DNA from: Clostridia bacterium
Lineage (GTDB): Bacteria > Bacillota > Clostridia > Oscillospirales > CAG-272
Reading direction: 5' to 3'
NCBI GenBank assembly: GCA_017456545.1
Contig: JAFTJE010000019.1
Coordinates: 62,001 to 126,000 of the forward strand
Length of the DNA stretch: 64,000 nucleotides
The notes below the pieces were generated by a model that saw only the letters and a program-made list of their open reading frames with translations, searched no databases and was not told the DNA's origin. Below, piece by piece: positions 24,954 through 34,200 of this stretch (position 1 is the stretch's first letter; each line of letters starts with the position of its first letter). A program made the translations under genes and the position numbers.

Positions 24954-26366
24954 ATGTCAGTTTTTGGTATCATAGGAAACAATACGGCTGATGTTGCCTC
25001 CAGTGTGTATTATGGTCTTTACGCATTACAGCACAGAGGTCAAGAAAGCTGTGGTATAGTGGTAAATGATGACGGACTTTTCAGGGTTCATAAGGACTCC
25101 GGATTGGTAAATGATGTGTTTACTCATAATGCTATGAAGCATCTTGGCACCGGCAAAATGGCAATTGGACATGTTCGTTATGGCACAATGCAGACAAAGG
25201 ATAAGGTAAATACAGAGCCCTTTGTTGTAAACCATATCAAAGGTAAGCTTGCTGTTGCGGGACAGAGCTCCCTTGTCAATTACCCGGAGCTACGAAGGGA
25301 ACTTGAGCTTCAAGGTGCCATTTTCCATAGCTCATGTGATGCAGAGATAATCTCATATGTAATCACAAGGGAGAGATTAACAAGTGGATCCATTGAGGAA
25401 GCACTTAATAAGGCAATAAATAGCTTTAAGGGTGCATTTTCACTTTTGATAATGTCCTCTCAAAAGCTTATAGCAGCAAGAGATGAAATGGGTATGCATC
25501 CTCTTTGCTACGGTATGCGTGGAGACAATGAATATGTTATAGCAAGTGAGAGCTGTGCTCTTGATGCTGTTGGAGCTACCTTTATCAGAGAGGTAGAGCC
25601 CGGTGAAATTATAGTTTTCTCAAAGGATGGAATAAAGACCATTAGGGATCATTGTAATAAACAGCCTGAGAGACTTTGTGTTTTTGAGTATCTCTATACA
25701 GCTCGTCCTGACTCTGTAATCAGAAATTGTGCTGTACAGGCGGCAAGGAAGAGAGCAGGAGCATTTCTTGCTAAATCTCATCCGGTAGAGGCAGATGTAG
25801 TTGTTGGTGTTCCTGACTCCGGACTTGAGGCTGCAATAGGCTACGCAGAGGAATCAGGTATTCCATATGGTATAGGACTTATTAAAAATAAGTACATAGG
25901 AAGAACATTTATAGCACCGGGTCAGAATGTTCGTGAGGATAAGGTAAGAATTAAACTTAATCCCGTTGTAAATTCAGTAAAAGGAAAAAGAATTGTACTT
26001 GTTGATGACTCAATTGTAAGAGGAACTACATGTGCAAGAATAGTAAAGCTTCTTCGTGATGCAGGAGCTAAAGAGATACACCTTCGTTCATCGGCACCGA
26101 AATTTTTGAATCCTTGCTACTACGGTACAGATATAGAATCACGGGATGTACTTGTGGCTTGTAACCATACAACTGAGGAAATGGAGAAAATATTTGGAGT
26201 AGATTCTCTTGGATTCCTTGAAATCGAGGATGTTGTCAAGCTGGGAGAGGGTGGTAGCTGTAAGGGCTACTGCATAGCATGCTTTGATGGTAAATATCCT
26301 ACGAATCCCCCAAGCACTACTAACAGAAATAAATACGATATAAAATTATCAGAAAGTGAGAGTTAA
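24954..26366 (+). CDS. purF: Amidophosphoribosyltransferase PurF lacking the catalytic cysteine
   Basis: PurF makes phosphoribosylamine from PRPP and glutamine-derived ammonia. The C-terminal transferase half of the 470-residue protein is intact: VVVGVPDSGLEAAIGYAEES, NKYIGRTF and PRPP motif VLVDDSIVRGTT. C242, C388, C440 and C443 fit the 4Fe-4S ligands of Bacillus-type PurF. The N-terminal glutaminase half is not intact. Mature PurF begins with nucleophile Cys1 (CGVFGI); here the protein starts MSVFGIIG with no Cys near the start. The oxyanion/glutamine motif H-N-G-N-L reads G-Q-S-S-L (103-107), though R75 and D129 remain. It may use free ammonia or a partner glutaminase. A GGAG site precedes the only possible ATG. 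Confidence 0.9.
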   Translation: MSVFGIIGNNTADVASSVYYGLYALQHRGQESCGIVVNDDGLFRVHKDSGLVNDVFTHNAMKHLGTGKMAIGHVRYGTMQTKDKVNTEPFVVNHIKGKLAVAGQSSLVNYPELRRELELQGAIFHSSCDAEIISYVITRERLTSGSIEEALNKAINSFKGAFSLLIMSSQKLIAARDEMGMHPLCYGMRGDNEYVIASESCALDAVGATFIREVEPGEIIVFSKDGIKTIRDHCNKQPERLCVFEYLYTARPDSVIRNCAVQAARKRAGAFLAKSHPVEADVVVGVPDSGLEAAIGYAEESGIPYGIGLIKNKYIGRTFIAPGQNVREDKVRIKLNPVVNSVKGKRIVLVDDSIVRGTTCARIVKLLRDAGAKEIHLRSSAPKFLNPCYYGTDIESRDVLVACNHTTEEMEKIFGVDSLGFLEIEDVVKLGEGGSCKGYCIACFDGKYPTNPPSTTNRNKYDIKLSESES

Positions 26367-26369
26367 AAA

Positions 26370-27416
26370 GTGAAAAATTCAAGATCTGAAAGCTATGCAG
26401 CTGCCGGCGTTGATATTACCGCAGGTTATAAGGCAGTTGAACTTATGAAATCCCACATTGCCCGCACAAAAAATGAAGGTTGTCTTGACGATGTAGGCGG
26501 CTTTGGTGGTTGCTTCGGACTTCCTGTTGCAGGAATGGAGGAGCCCGTACTTGTTTCCGGTACTGATGGATGTGGTACAAAGGTAAAAATGGCTATTTTG
26601 ATGGACAAGCACGATACAATCGGTATCGACGCTGTTGCAATGTGCGTAAACGATATTATCTGCGTAGGAGCAAAGCCTTTGTTCTTCCTTGACTACATTG
26701 CATGTGGTAAAAATATCCCCGAAAAAATAGCTTCCATCGTTGGTGGCGTTGCAGAGGGCTGTGTTCAGTCAGGTGCAGCACTTATCGGTGGAGAAACAGC
26801 AGAGCATCCCGGTCTTATGCCCGTTGATGATTATGACCTTGCAGGCTTTGCCGTTGGTATAGTTGATAAGAAGAAGATACTTGATAATACAAAGATGGAA
26901 GAGGGCGATGTAGTAATCGCACTTCCTTCAAGTGGCGTTCACTCAAACGGATTCTCACTCGTTCGTAAGGTATTTGATATTGATAACAATCCTGCTTCTC
27001 TTTATGAGCCCTGTGCCGATCTTGGTGGAGCTTCAATTGCTGAGACACTTTTGACTCCTACAAGAATTTATGTTAAGTCAGTTCTTGCTCTTATTGAGAA
27101 GGTTAATGTAAAGGGAATCAGCCACATCACAGGTGGTGGCTTCTATGAGAATATTCCGAGATCTATTCCCAAGGGTCTTTCTGCTAAAATTACAAAGTCA
27201 GCAGTTAAGGTGCTTCCTATATTTGACCTTATTGCAAAGACCGGAAATATTCCTGAAAGAGATATGTACAACACATATAATATGGGCGTTGGTATGAGCA
27301 TTGTTGTTCCTGCGTCAGAGGCTGGTATGGCTATCGAAATTCTTAAGGCTCACGGTGATGATGCATATGTTATCGGTGAGATTATCAAGGGTGACGAAGG
27401 CGTGGTGTTCTGCTAA
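26370..27416 (+). CDS. purM: Phosphoribosylformylglycinamidine cyclo-ligase PurM
   Basis: PurM closes the imidazole ring of FGAM with ATP to give AIR. The 348-residue protein shows SYAAAGVDITAGYKAV, VSGTDGCGTKVKMA, AMCVNDIICVGAKPLFFLDY, GGETAEHPG and HSNGFSLVRK, all standard for the AIRS family. The start is a GTG at 26370 with AGTGAGAG upstream, 3 bases after purF. It ends in TAATG, sharing one base with purN. Confidence 0.96.
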   Translation: MKNSRSESYAAAGVDITAGYKAVELMKSHIARTKNEGCLDDVGGFGGCFGLPVAGMEEPVLVSGTDGCGTKVKMAILMDKHDTIGIDAVAMCVNDIICVGAKPLFFLDYIACGKNIPEKIASIVGGVAEGCVQSGAALIGGETAEHPGLMPVDDYDLAGFAVGIVDKKKILDNTKMEEGDVVIALPSSGVHSNGFSLVRKVFDIDNNPASLYEPCADLGGASIAETLLTPTRIYVKSVLALIEKVNVKGISHITGGGFYENIPRSIPKGLSAKITKSAVKVLPIFDLIAKTGNIPERDMYNTYNMGVGMSIVVPASEAGMAIEILKAHGDDAYVIGEIIKGDEGVVFC

Positions 27417-28042
27417 TGAAGAAAATAGCAGTTCTTGTTTCAGGTGGAGGGACTAACCTTCAGGCACTTATAGATGCAGAAAAAACAGGCATGTTCGGTG
27501 AAAGTAAAATCACTCTTGTTATAGCATCTAAGCCCGGTGTTTATGCACTTGAAAGGGCAGAAAACAACGGTATAGCATCAAAGGTCCTTGCCCGCAGGGA
27601 ATATGACAGTATAAGTGCATATTCCAAAGCACTTGTATGCACTCTTAAAGAGGCAGAAATTGACCTTGTAGTGCTCGCAGGCTTTTTGACAATATTTGAC
27701 GAGCAGGTATATGAGGCGTTTCCCAATAGAATAATAAATGTTCACCCCGCACTTATTCCTTCCTTTTGCGGTAAGGGATACTACGGTCTTCATGTACATG
27801 AAGCAGCACTCGAAAAGGGAGTTAAGGTTTCCGGTGCGACCGTACATATTGTAACTCCGGAATGTGATGCTGGTCCGATTGTTCTTCAAAAGGCTGTTGA
27901 GGTTTTGGAGGATGACACCCCGGAAACACTCCAAAAGAGAATAATGGTTGAGGCTGAGTGGAGGATACTTCCCGAGGCTGTAAGGCTTTTCTGTGAGGAC
28001 AGAATTACTGTTAAAAACAATAAGGTATACATAGAAAAATAA
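27416..28042 (+). CDS. purN: Phosphoribosylglycinamide formyltransferase PurN
   Basis: PurN formylates GAR with 10-formyl-tetrahydrofolate. In this 208-residue protein VLVSGGGTNLQALIDA is the phosphate-binding start, and the catalytic Asn, His and Asp lie in INVHPALIPSF and TPECDAGPI. FCGKGYYGLHVHEA is the usual clostridial form of the loop. Its ATG overlaps the purM stop. Together with PurH it makes the operon doubly dependent on folate, which fits control by a ZTP riboswitch. Confidence 0.96.
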   Translation: MKKIAVLVSGGGTNLQALIDAEKTGMFGESKITLVIASKPGVYALERAENNGIASKVLARREYDSISAYSKALVCTLKEAEIDLVVLAGFLTIFDEQVYEAFPNRIINVHPALIPSFCGKGYYGLHVHEAALEKGVKVSGATVHIVTPECDAGPIVLQKAVEVLEDDTPETLQKRIMVEAEWRILPEAVRLFCEDRITVKNNKVYIEK

Positions 28043-28053
28043 GGAGATAAAGA

Positions 28054-28770
28054 ATGAAGGTTTCTACTATTGCAAATGAGCTTAATTCTCTTGCTTATCA
28101 CGGCAGAGGTATTATTATCGGTAAGAGTGCAGACGCAAAGAAGGCAGTAACAGCTTACTTTATTATGGGAAGAAGCGAAAACAGCCGTAATCGTGTATTC
28201 GTTGCAGAGGGTGACGCTATGCGTACAAAGGCATTTGACGAATCCAAAATGACAGATCCCCATCTTATTATTTACTATCCCGTAAGAGTGCTTGGCAACA
28301 AGACTATTGTTACAAACGGCGATCAAACCGACACAATTTATAAGCTTATGGATAAGCAGATGACATTTGAACAGGCTCTTCGTACAAGAGAATTTGAAGA
28401 TGATAAGCCTAATTTTACTCCCCGTATTTCAGGCATTATCCGTAGAGAAGAGGATGGAATGAACTTTGCTATGTCCATTCTTAAGAGTGCAGAGGGAGAT
28501 GACTCATCCTGTGAGAGATTTACATATGCTTATTCTAATCCCAAGGCAGGTATAGCTAAGTTTATCCATACATACAACGGAGACGGCAATCCCTTACCTT
28601 CCTTTGAGGGAGAGCCCAAAACTCTTGAGCTTCCTGATATGGATATCGATGCATTGGCTGATCTTATCTGGACTAACCTGAACGAGGATAACAAGGTATC
28701 TCTTTTTGTAAGATACATTGATATCGCAACAGGTGAAGCAGAAACAAGAATTATAAATAAGAACAAATAA
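28054..28770 (+). CDS. purO: IMP cyclohydrolase, archaeal PurO type
   Basis: A 238-residue protein of the IMP_cyclohyd family (Pfam PF07826), first known as archaeal PurO, which converts FAICAR to IMP. Recognised from YHGRGIIIGKS, AYFIMGRSENSRNRVF and YPVRVLGN. Most bacteria use the N-terminal domain of bifunctional PurH for this step, but the next gene encodes only the formyltransferase domain, so this protein fills the gap. GGAG precedes the ATG. Confidence is high from both sequence and context. Confidence 0.9.
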   Translation: MKVSTIANELNSLAYHGRGIIIGKSADAKKAVTAYFIMGRSENSRNRVFVAEGDAMRTKAFDESKMTDPHLIIYYPVRVLGNKTIVTNGDQTDTIYKLMDKQMTFEQALRTREFEDDKPNFTPRISGIIRREEDGMNFAMSILKSAEGDDSSCERFTYAYSNPKAGIAKFIHTYNGDGNPLPSFEGEPKTLELPDMDIDALADLIWTNLNEDNKVSLFVRYIDIATGEAETRIINKNK

Positions 28771-28789
28771 CTGAAGGGCTGGTGTGAAA

Positions 28790-29974
28790 ATGAAAGAATT
28801 TGAACTTAAATACGGCTGTAACCCTAATCAGAAGCCTTCTAAAATATACATGGAAAATGGAGCAGAGCTCCCTATAGAAATCCTTTGTGGCAGACCCGGA
28901 TACATTAACTTTCTTGATGCATTTAATTCATGGCAGCTTGTAAAGGAGCTTAAGGAGGCAACAGGCTTACCCTGTGCTACTTCCTTTAAGCATGTAAGCC
29001 CTACATCAGCAGCAGTTGGAATCAAGCTTCCTGAAAAGCTTAAGAAGGCTTGCTTTGTTGATGATATTGAGGGTCTTGATGATTCTCCCTTGGCTTGTGC
29101 TTATGCAAGAGCAAGAGGAACAGACAGAATGAGCTCCTTCGGTGACTGGATAGCTCTTTCCGATATATGTGATGTTACAACAGCATTACTTATAAAGAGA
29201 GAAATATCCGACGGTGTTATTGCACCCGGTTATACCGATGAGGCTCTTGAAATTCTTAAAACAAAGAAAAAGGGAAATTATAATATAGTAAAAATCGACC
29301 CTGATTACATCCCTGAAGCAATAGAGAAAAAACAGGTTTACGGAATCACCTTTGAGCAGGGCAGAAACAATTTTAAGATTGATAAGGAATTATTTACGGA
29401 TATAGTAACAGAGAATAAGGAGCTTCCCGAAAATGCTGTTATAGACCTTATAATCTCTCTTATCACGCTTAAATATACCCAGTCAAACTCCGTTTGCTAT
29501 GCTTATAACGGACAGGCAATCGGTGTCGGTGCAGGTCAGCAGTCAAGAATCCACTGTACCCGTCTTGCAGGAACAAAGGCTGATACATGGCATTTAAGAC
29601 AGCATGATAAGGTTCTCAACCTTCCTTTCTTGCCTACAGTATCCCGTCCCGACAGAGATAATGTAATTGACGGATACATTAACAAGAATGAAGAGGATGT
29701 ATGTGCAGACGGAAATTGGCAGAAATATTTTTCCTATCAGCCTGAGCCCTTTACAGCAGAGGAAATGAGAGCATATCTTGACACAATTACAGGTGTCAGC
29801 GTAGGCTCCGATGCATTCTTCCCCTTCAGTGACAATATCGAAAGAGCAAAGAGAAGCGGTGTATCATATATTGCCGAGCCGGGTGGATCTATCAGAGATG
29901 ATGTTGTTATTGACTGTGCAAATAAGTACGGCATGGTAATGGCATTTACAAAGATGAGATTATTCCACCATTAA
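28790..29974 (+). CDS. purH: AICAR formyltransferase (PurH formyltransferase domain only)
   Basis: This 394-residue protein formylates AICAR (ZMP) with 10-formyl-tetrahydrofolate. It begins at the formyltransferase domain (ELKYGCNPNQKPSKIY), lacking the ~190-residue IMP cyclohydrolase domain of ordinary PurH. The catalytic Lys-His is in SFKHVSPTSAAVG, and YTQSNSVCYAYNGQAIGVGAGQQSR is the conserved core. Its substrate is the precursor of the riboswitch ligand. I choose the ATG at 28790 because the family N-terminus starts there; an in-frame GTG at 28784 is closer to the AAGGG site and cannot be excluded. The stop overlaps an upstream in-frame ATG of purD. Confidence 0.94.
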   Translation: MKEFELKYGCNPNQKPSKIYMENGAELPIEILCGRPGYINFLDAFNSWQLVKELKEATGLPCATSFKHVSPTSAAVGIKLPEKLKKACFVDDIEGLDDSPLACAYARARGTDRMSSFGDWIALSDICDVTTALLIKREISDGVIAPGYTDEALEILKTKKKGNYNIVKIDPDYIPEAIEKKQVYGITFEQGRNNFKIDKELFTDIVTENKELPENAVIDLIISLITLKYTQSNSVCYAYNGQAIGVGAGQQSRIHCTRLAGTKADTWHLRQHDKVLNLPFLPTVSRPDRDNVIDGYINKNEEDVCADGNWQKYFSYQPEPFTAEEMRAYLDTITGVSVGSDAFFPFSDNIERAKRSGVSYIAEPGGSIRDDVVIDCANKYGMVMAFTKMRLFHH

Positions 29975-29985
29975 TGAGGTGCACG

Positions 29986-31257
29986 ATGAGAGTAATAGTG
30001 GTTGGAGGCGGCGGAAGAGAACACGCCATTATAAAAAAGCTTAAAGAAAACAAGTCAATAGAGCAGATTTTTGCTCTTCCGGGTAACGGAGGTATCGCTA
30101 AAGATGCAACCTGCGTTAATATCGGAGCTAAGGATATTTTCGGAATTGTAAAATTCGCACAGGAAAACAGCATTGATTATGCAGTTGTTGCTCCTGATGA
30201 TCCCCTTGTGCTCGGTTGTGTGGATGCTCTTAATGAGGTAGGTATCCCTTGCTTTGGACCTACAAAGGCAGCTGCAATTATAGAGGGTAGTAAGGTATTC
30301 TCAAAGAACCTTATGAAAAAATACGGTATTCCTACAGCAGAATATGAGGTATTCTCAAATGCCGAGGATGCTCTTAAATATCTTGAAAAGTCTCCCATTC
30401 CTTCAGTTATCAAGGCAGACGGTCTTGCTCTCGGTAAGGGTGTGGTTATAGCATTTACAAGAGAAGAGGCCTACGATGCTGTTAAGAGCATTATGGAGGA
30501 TAAGAAATTCGGAGATAGCGGTAACAACATTGTTATTGAAGAATTTTTAGAGGGCCCCGAGGTTTCCGTTCTTGCGTTTACAGACGGCAACTGTGTTAAG
30601 CCTATGGTTTCCTCCATGGACCATAAGCGTGCACTTGATTTTGATAAGGGACTTAATACAGGAGGTATGGGTACAGTAGCACCAAACCCCTACTATACAA
30701 ACGATATTGCAGAAGAGTGTATGAGGACTATCTTCTTGCCCACTATTGAGGCAATGAAGAAGGAGGACAGGGTATTTAAGGGATGCTTGTACTTTGGTCT
30801 TATGCTTACAAAAAACGGGCCTAAGGTAATTGAATATAACTGTCGCTTCGGTGATCCCGAAACTCAGGTTGTATTACCCTTACTTGAAAGTGACCTCTTT
30901 GAAATTATGCAGAGTGTTACAAACGGAACTCTTGATAAATGTGAGGTTAAATTTGCAGACAAGAATGCTTGCTGTGTAATTATGGCATCTAAGGGCTATC
31001 CCGAAAAGTATGAAAACGGCTTTGAAATTGTTATTCCCGAGGAAATTTCCGATTCTGTATATGTAGCAGGAGCAAAACTCTCTGACGGTCAGCTACTCAG
31101 TGCAGGAGGAAGAGTACTTGGTGTTACTGCTATTGCTCCCACACTTAAGGAAGCAATTGACAGTGCATACAGCAAGGTTTCTACCATTAAATTTGACAAT
31201 GCTTTCTATAGAAAAGATATAGGACAAAAAGCACTTAAAGCAACGGAGGATAAGTAA
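29986..31257 (+). CDS. purD: Phosphoribosylamine--glycine ligase PurD
   Basis: PurD is an ATP-grasp ligase that makes GAR from phosphoribosylamine and glycine. MRVIVVGGGGREHAI is the family start, with KADGLALGKGVVIA, LDFDKGLNTGGMGTVAPNPY and EYNCRFGDPETQVVLPLL further on. I use the ATG at 29986 because GAGGT lies 5 bases before it and the conserved N-terminus starts there; the ATG at 29974 overlaps the purH stop and would add MRCT. 423 residues is normal. PurD would take the unstable product of the cysteine-less PurF. Confidence 0.96.
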   Translation: MRVIVVGGGGREHAIIKKLKENKSIEQIFALPGNGGIAKDATCVNIGAKDIFGIVKFAQENSIDYAVVAPDDPLVLGCVDALNEVGIPCFGPTKAAAIIEGSKVFSKNLMKKYGIPTAEYEVFSNAEDALKYLEKSPIPSVIKADGLALGKGVVIAFTREEAYDAVKSIMEDKKFGDSGNNIVIEEFLEGPEVSVLAFTDGNCVKPMVSSMDHKRALDFDKGLNTGGMGTVAPNPYYTNDIAEECMRTIFLPTIEAMKKEDRVFKGCLYFGLMLTKNGPKVIEYNCRFGDPETQVVLPLLESDLFEIMQSVTNGTLDKCEVKFADKNACCVIMASKGYPEKYENGFEIVIPEEISDSVYVAGAKLSDGQLLSAGGRVLGVTAIAPTLKEAIDSAYSKVSTIKFDNAFYRKDIGQKALKATEDK

Positions 31258-31260
31258 TAC

Positions 31261-34200
31261 ATGGTTTATCGCGTTTATGTGGAAAAGAAAAAAGGTCTTG
31301 AAAATGAGGCAAATGCCCTCTATTCCGAAATCAAAACCTTCCTCGGTATAAAAAATATCGATAAAGTAAGAATAATGAACCGTTACGATGTGGAAAATAT
31401 TACAAAGGAGCTTTTTGACTATTCTGTAAAGACAGTTTTTTCAGAGCCCCAGCTTGATAATGTATATTTCACATTGGAAAATGACGGTGCAGTGGTATTT
31501 GCAACAGAATATCTCCCCGGTCAGTTTGACCAAAGGGCAGACTCTGCGGCACCGTGTATCCAGCTTATTTCAAAGGGTGATAAGCCTTCTGTACAGAGTG
31601 CGAGAGTTTATATGCTTTACGGCTCTCTCTCCGATAGCGAGATTAAGGCTATTAAAAAGCATGTTATAAACCCGGTAGAGGCAAGAGAGGCATCCCTTGA
31701 GGAAAAGGATACCATTAAGGCAGAGTACGATATTCCCGAGGATGTAAAAACAATTGACGGATTTATTGACCTTGATAAGGACGGACTTGCAGCATTTGTT
31801 AAATCTTATGCTCTTGCAATGGATAACGATGATATCAAGTTCTGTCAGGACTATTTTAAGTCCGAGGGAAGAAATCCTACAGTTACAGAGATTCGTATGA
31901 TAGATACATACTGGTCTGACCACTGTCGTCATACCACATTCTTAACAACCATTGATAATGTTAAGTTTGAGGATAAAATCCTTCAGGAAACATATGACGA
32001 TTATATTAACACAAGAAAGCTTCTTAACAGAACAAAGCCCGTAAATCTTATGGATATTGCAACTCTTGCAGTTAAGTATCTTAAGAAGGAGGGCAAGCTT
32101 GATAAGCTTGATGAAAGTGAGGAGATCAATGCTTGTACCGTTAAGATTACAGTTGAAATAGACGGTAAGGCAGAGCCCTGGCTCTTGCTCTTTAAGAATG
32201 AGACACATAACCATCCTACCGAGATTGAGCCCTTTGGCGGTGCTGCAACCTGTATCGGTGGTGCTATCCGTGACCCTCTTTCCGGAAGATCCTATGTTTA
32301 CGGTGCTATGCGTCTTACAGGTGCTGCAGATCCTTTAAGATCCCTTGATGAAACTATTGAGGGTAAGCTTCCTCAGAGAAAGATTGTTACAACTGCTGCA
32401 GCAGGATATTCCTCTTACGGTAACCAGATTGGTCTTGCAACTGGAATAGTTGATGAAATTTATCACGATGGCTATGCTGCTAAGCATATGGAGGTTGGTG
32501 CGGTTATTGCTGCAGCTCCCGAAAGAAATGTACGCAGAGAGAGACCCGAGGATGGGGATGTAGTTATTTTGCTCGGTGGACGCACAGGCCGTGACGGTTG
32601 CGGTGGAGCTACAGGTTCATCAAAATCCCATACTGTAGATTCACTTGAGCAGTGTGGAGCAGAGGTACAGAAGGGTAACGCACCCGAGGAAAGAAAGCTA
32701 CAGCGTCTTTTCAGAAATTATGATGCTTGCCGAATGATAAAGCGTTGTAATGACTTCGGTGCAGGAGGTGTTTCCGTTGCTATCGGTGAGCTTGCCGACG
32801 GTCTTGAAATCAATCTTAATGCAGTACCCAAAAAATATGACGGTCTTGACGGAACAGAGCTTGCCATCAGCGAATCTCAGGAGAGAATGGCTGTTGTAAT
32901 CGAAAAAGAAAATGTAGAAAAGTTCCTTGCTCTTGCTCATAGTGAAAACCTTGAAGCAACAGTAGTTGCAACAGTTAAGGCTGAGCCCAGACTCACAATG
33001 CTCCATAACGGTAAGGCTATTGTAGATATCAGCCGTGAGTTCCTTAACTCAAACGGTGCAGAAAAGCATATAGACATTGCACCTGCCAAGCTTGAGGATT
33101 ATAATAAAGAAATACCTACAGATTTTGAAAGTGGTATCAAAGCTATCTGTGATGATATCAATACATGCTCCAAGAGGGGACTTAGTGAACGCTTTGACAG
33201 TACTATCGGTGCAGGAACAGTGCTTATGCCCTTTGGCGGTAAATATCAGAGAACTCCTATTCAGTCCATGGTACACCTTATCTCCAGCGAGAAGGGTCAC
33301 ACAAATGATTGCTCATATATGTCATGGGGATATAACCCCTTCATCTCAGAGAAGAGCCCCTTCCACGGAGCTTATCTTGCAGTAGTTGAGTCTGTATCTA
33401 AGCTTATTGCAACAGGTGCTGAGTTCAAGGATGTTTATCTTACATTCCAGGAATATTTCGAAAAGCCTCTTAAGGATCCTAAGAGATGGGGTAAGCCCTT
33501 AGCTGCACTCCTTGGTGCATTCAAGGCTCAGAAGGACTTTGGAATTGGAGCTATCGGTGGTAACGACTCTATGAGTGGCACATTTGAAAAGCTCGATGTT
33601 CCTCCCACACTTATTTCCTTTGCTGTTACTAACGGTAAGACAAATGAGGTTATCTCACCCGAGTTTAAGAAATCCGGCTCCAAGGTCGTTATTGTTAAGC
33701 CCGAGTATGATGAGAATATGCTCCCCAATATTGACTCCATTCTTGCTCTTTATAACAAGGTAACAGAGCTTATGAGAGACGGTAAGGTGCTTTCAGCATA
33801 TACACCCACCATCGGTGGAGTAGCAGAGGCTGTTTATAAGATGGCTATCGGTAATGGCTTCGGCTTTGAATTTGATAACGGACTTTCACTTAAGGATATC
33901 TTCGGATATTGCTACGGTTCATTTATTCTCGAGCTTTCTGAAGATATGGAAATCGGTACTGTACTAGGTAGAGTAGCAGATAACGGTACTGTTTCATACA
34001 ATGGTAAGAAGGTATGTATGTGTGCACTTACAGAGCTTTATGAAAATAAGCTTGAGGGTGTATATCCCTGCAACATCAAATCAAGTGAGGAGAAGCCCGA
34101 AACTGTTTCCTACGAAACAGATAAGATACTTGCTCCTTCTATCAAGGTGACAAAGCCTAAGGTGCTTATCCCTGTATTCCCCGGTACAAACTGTGAATAC

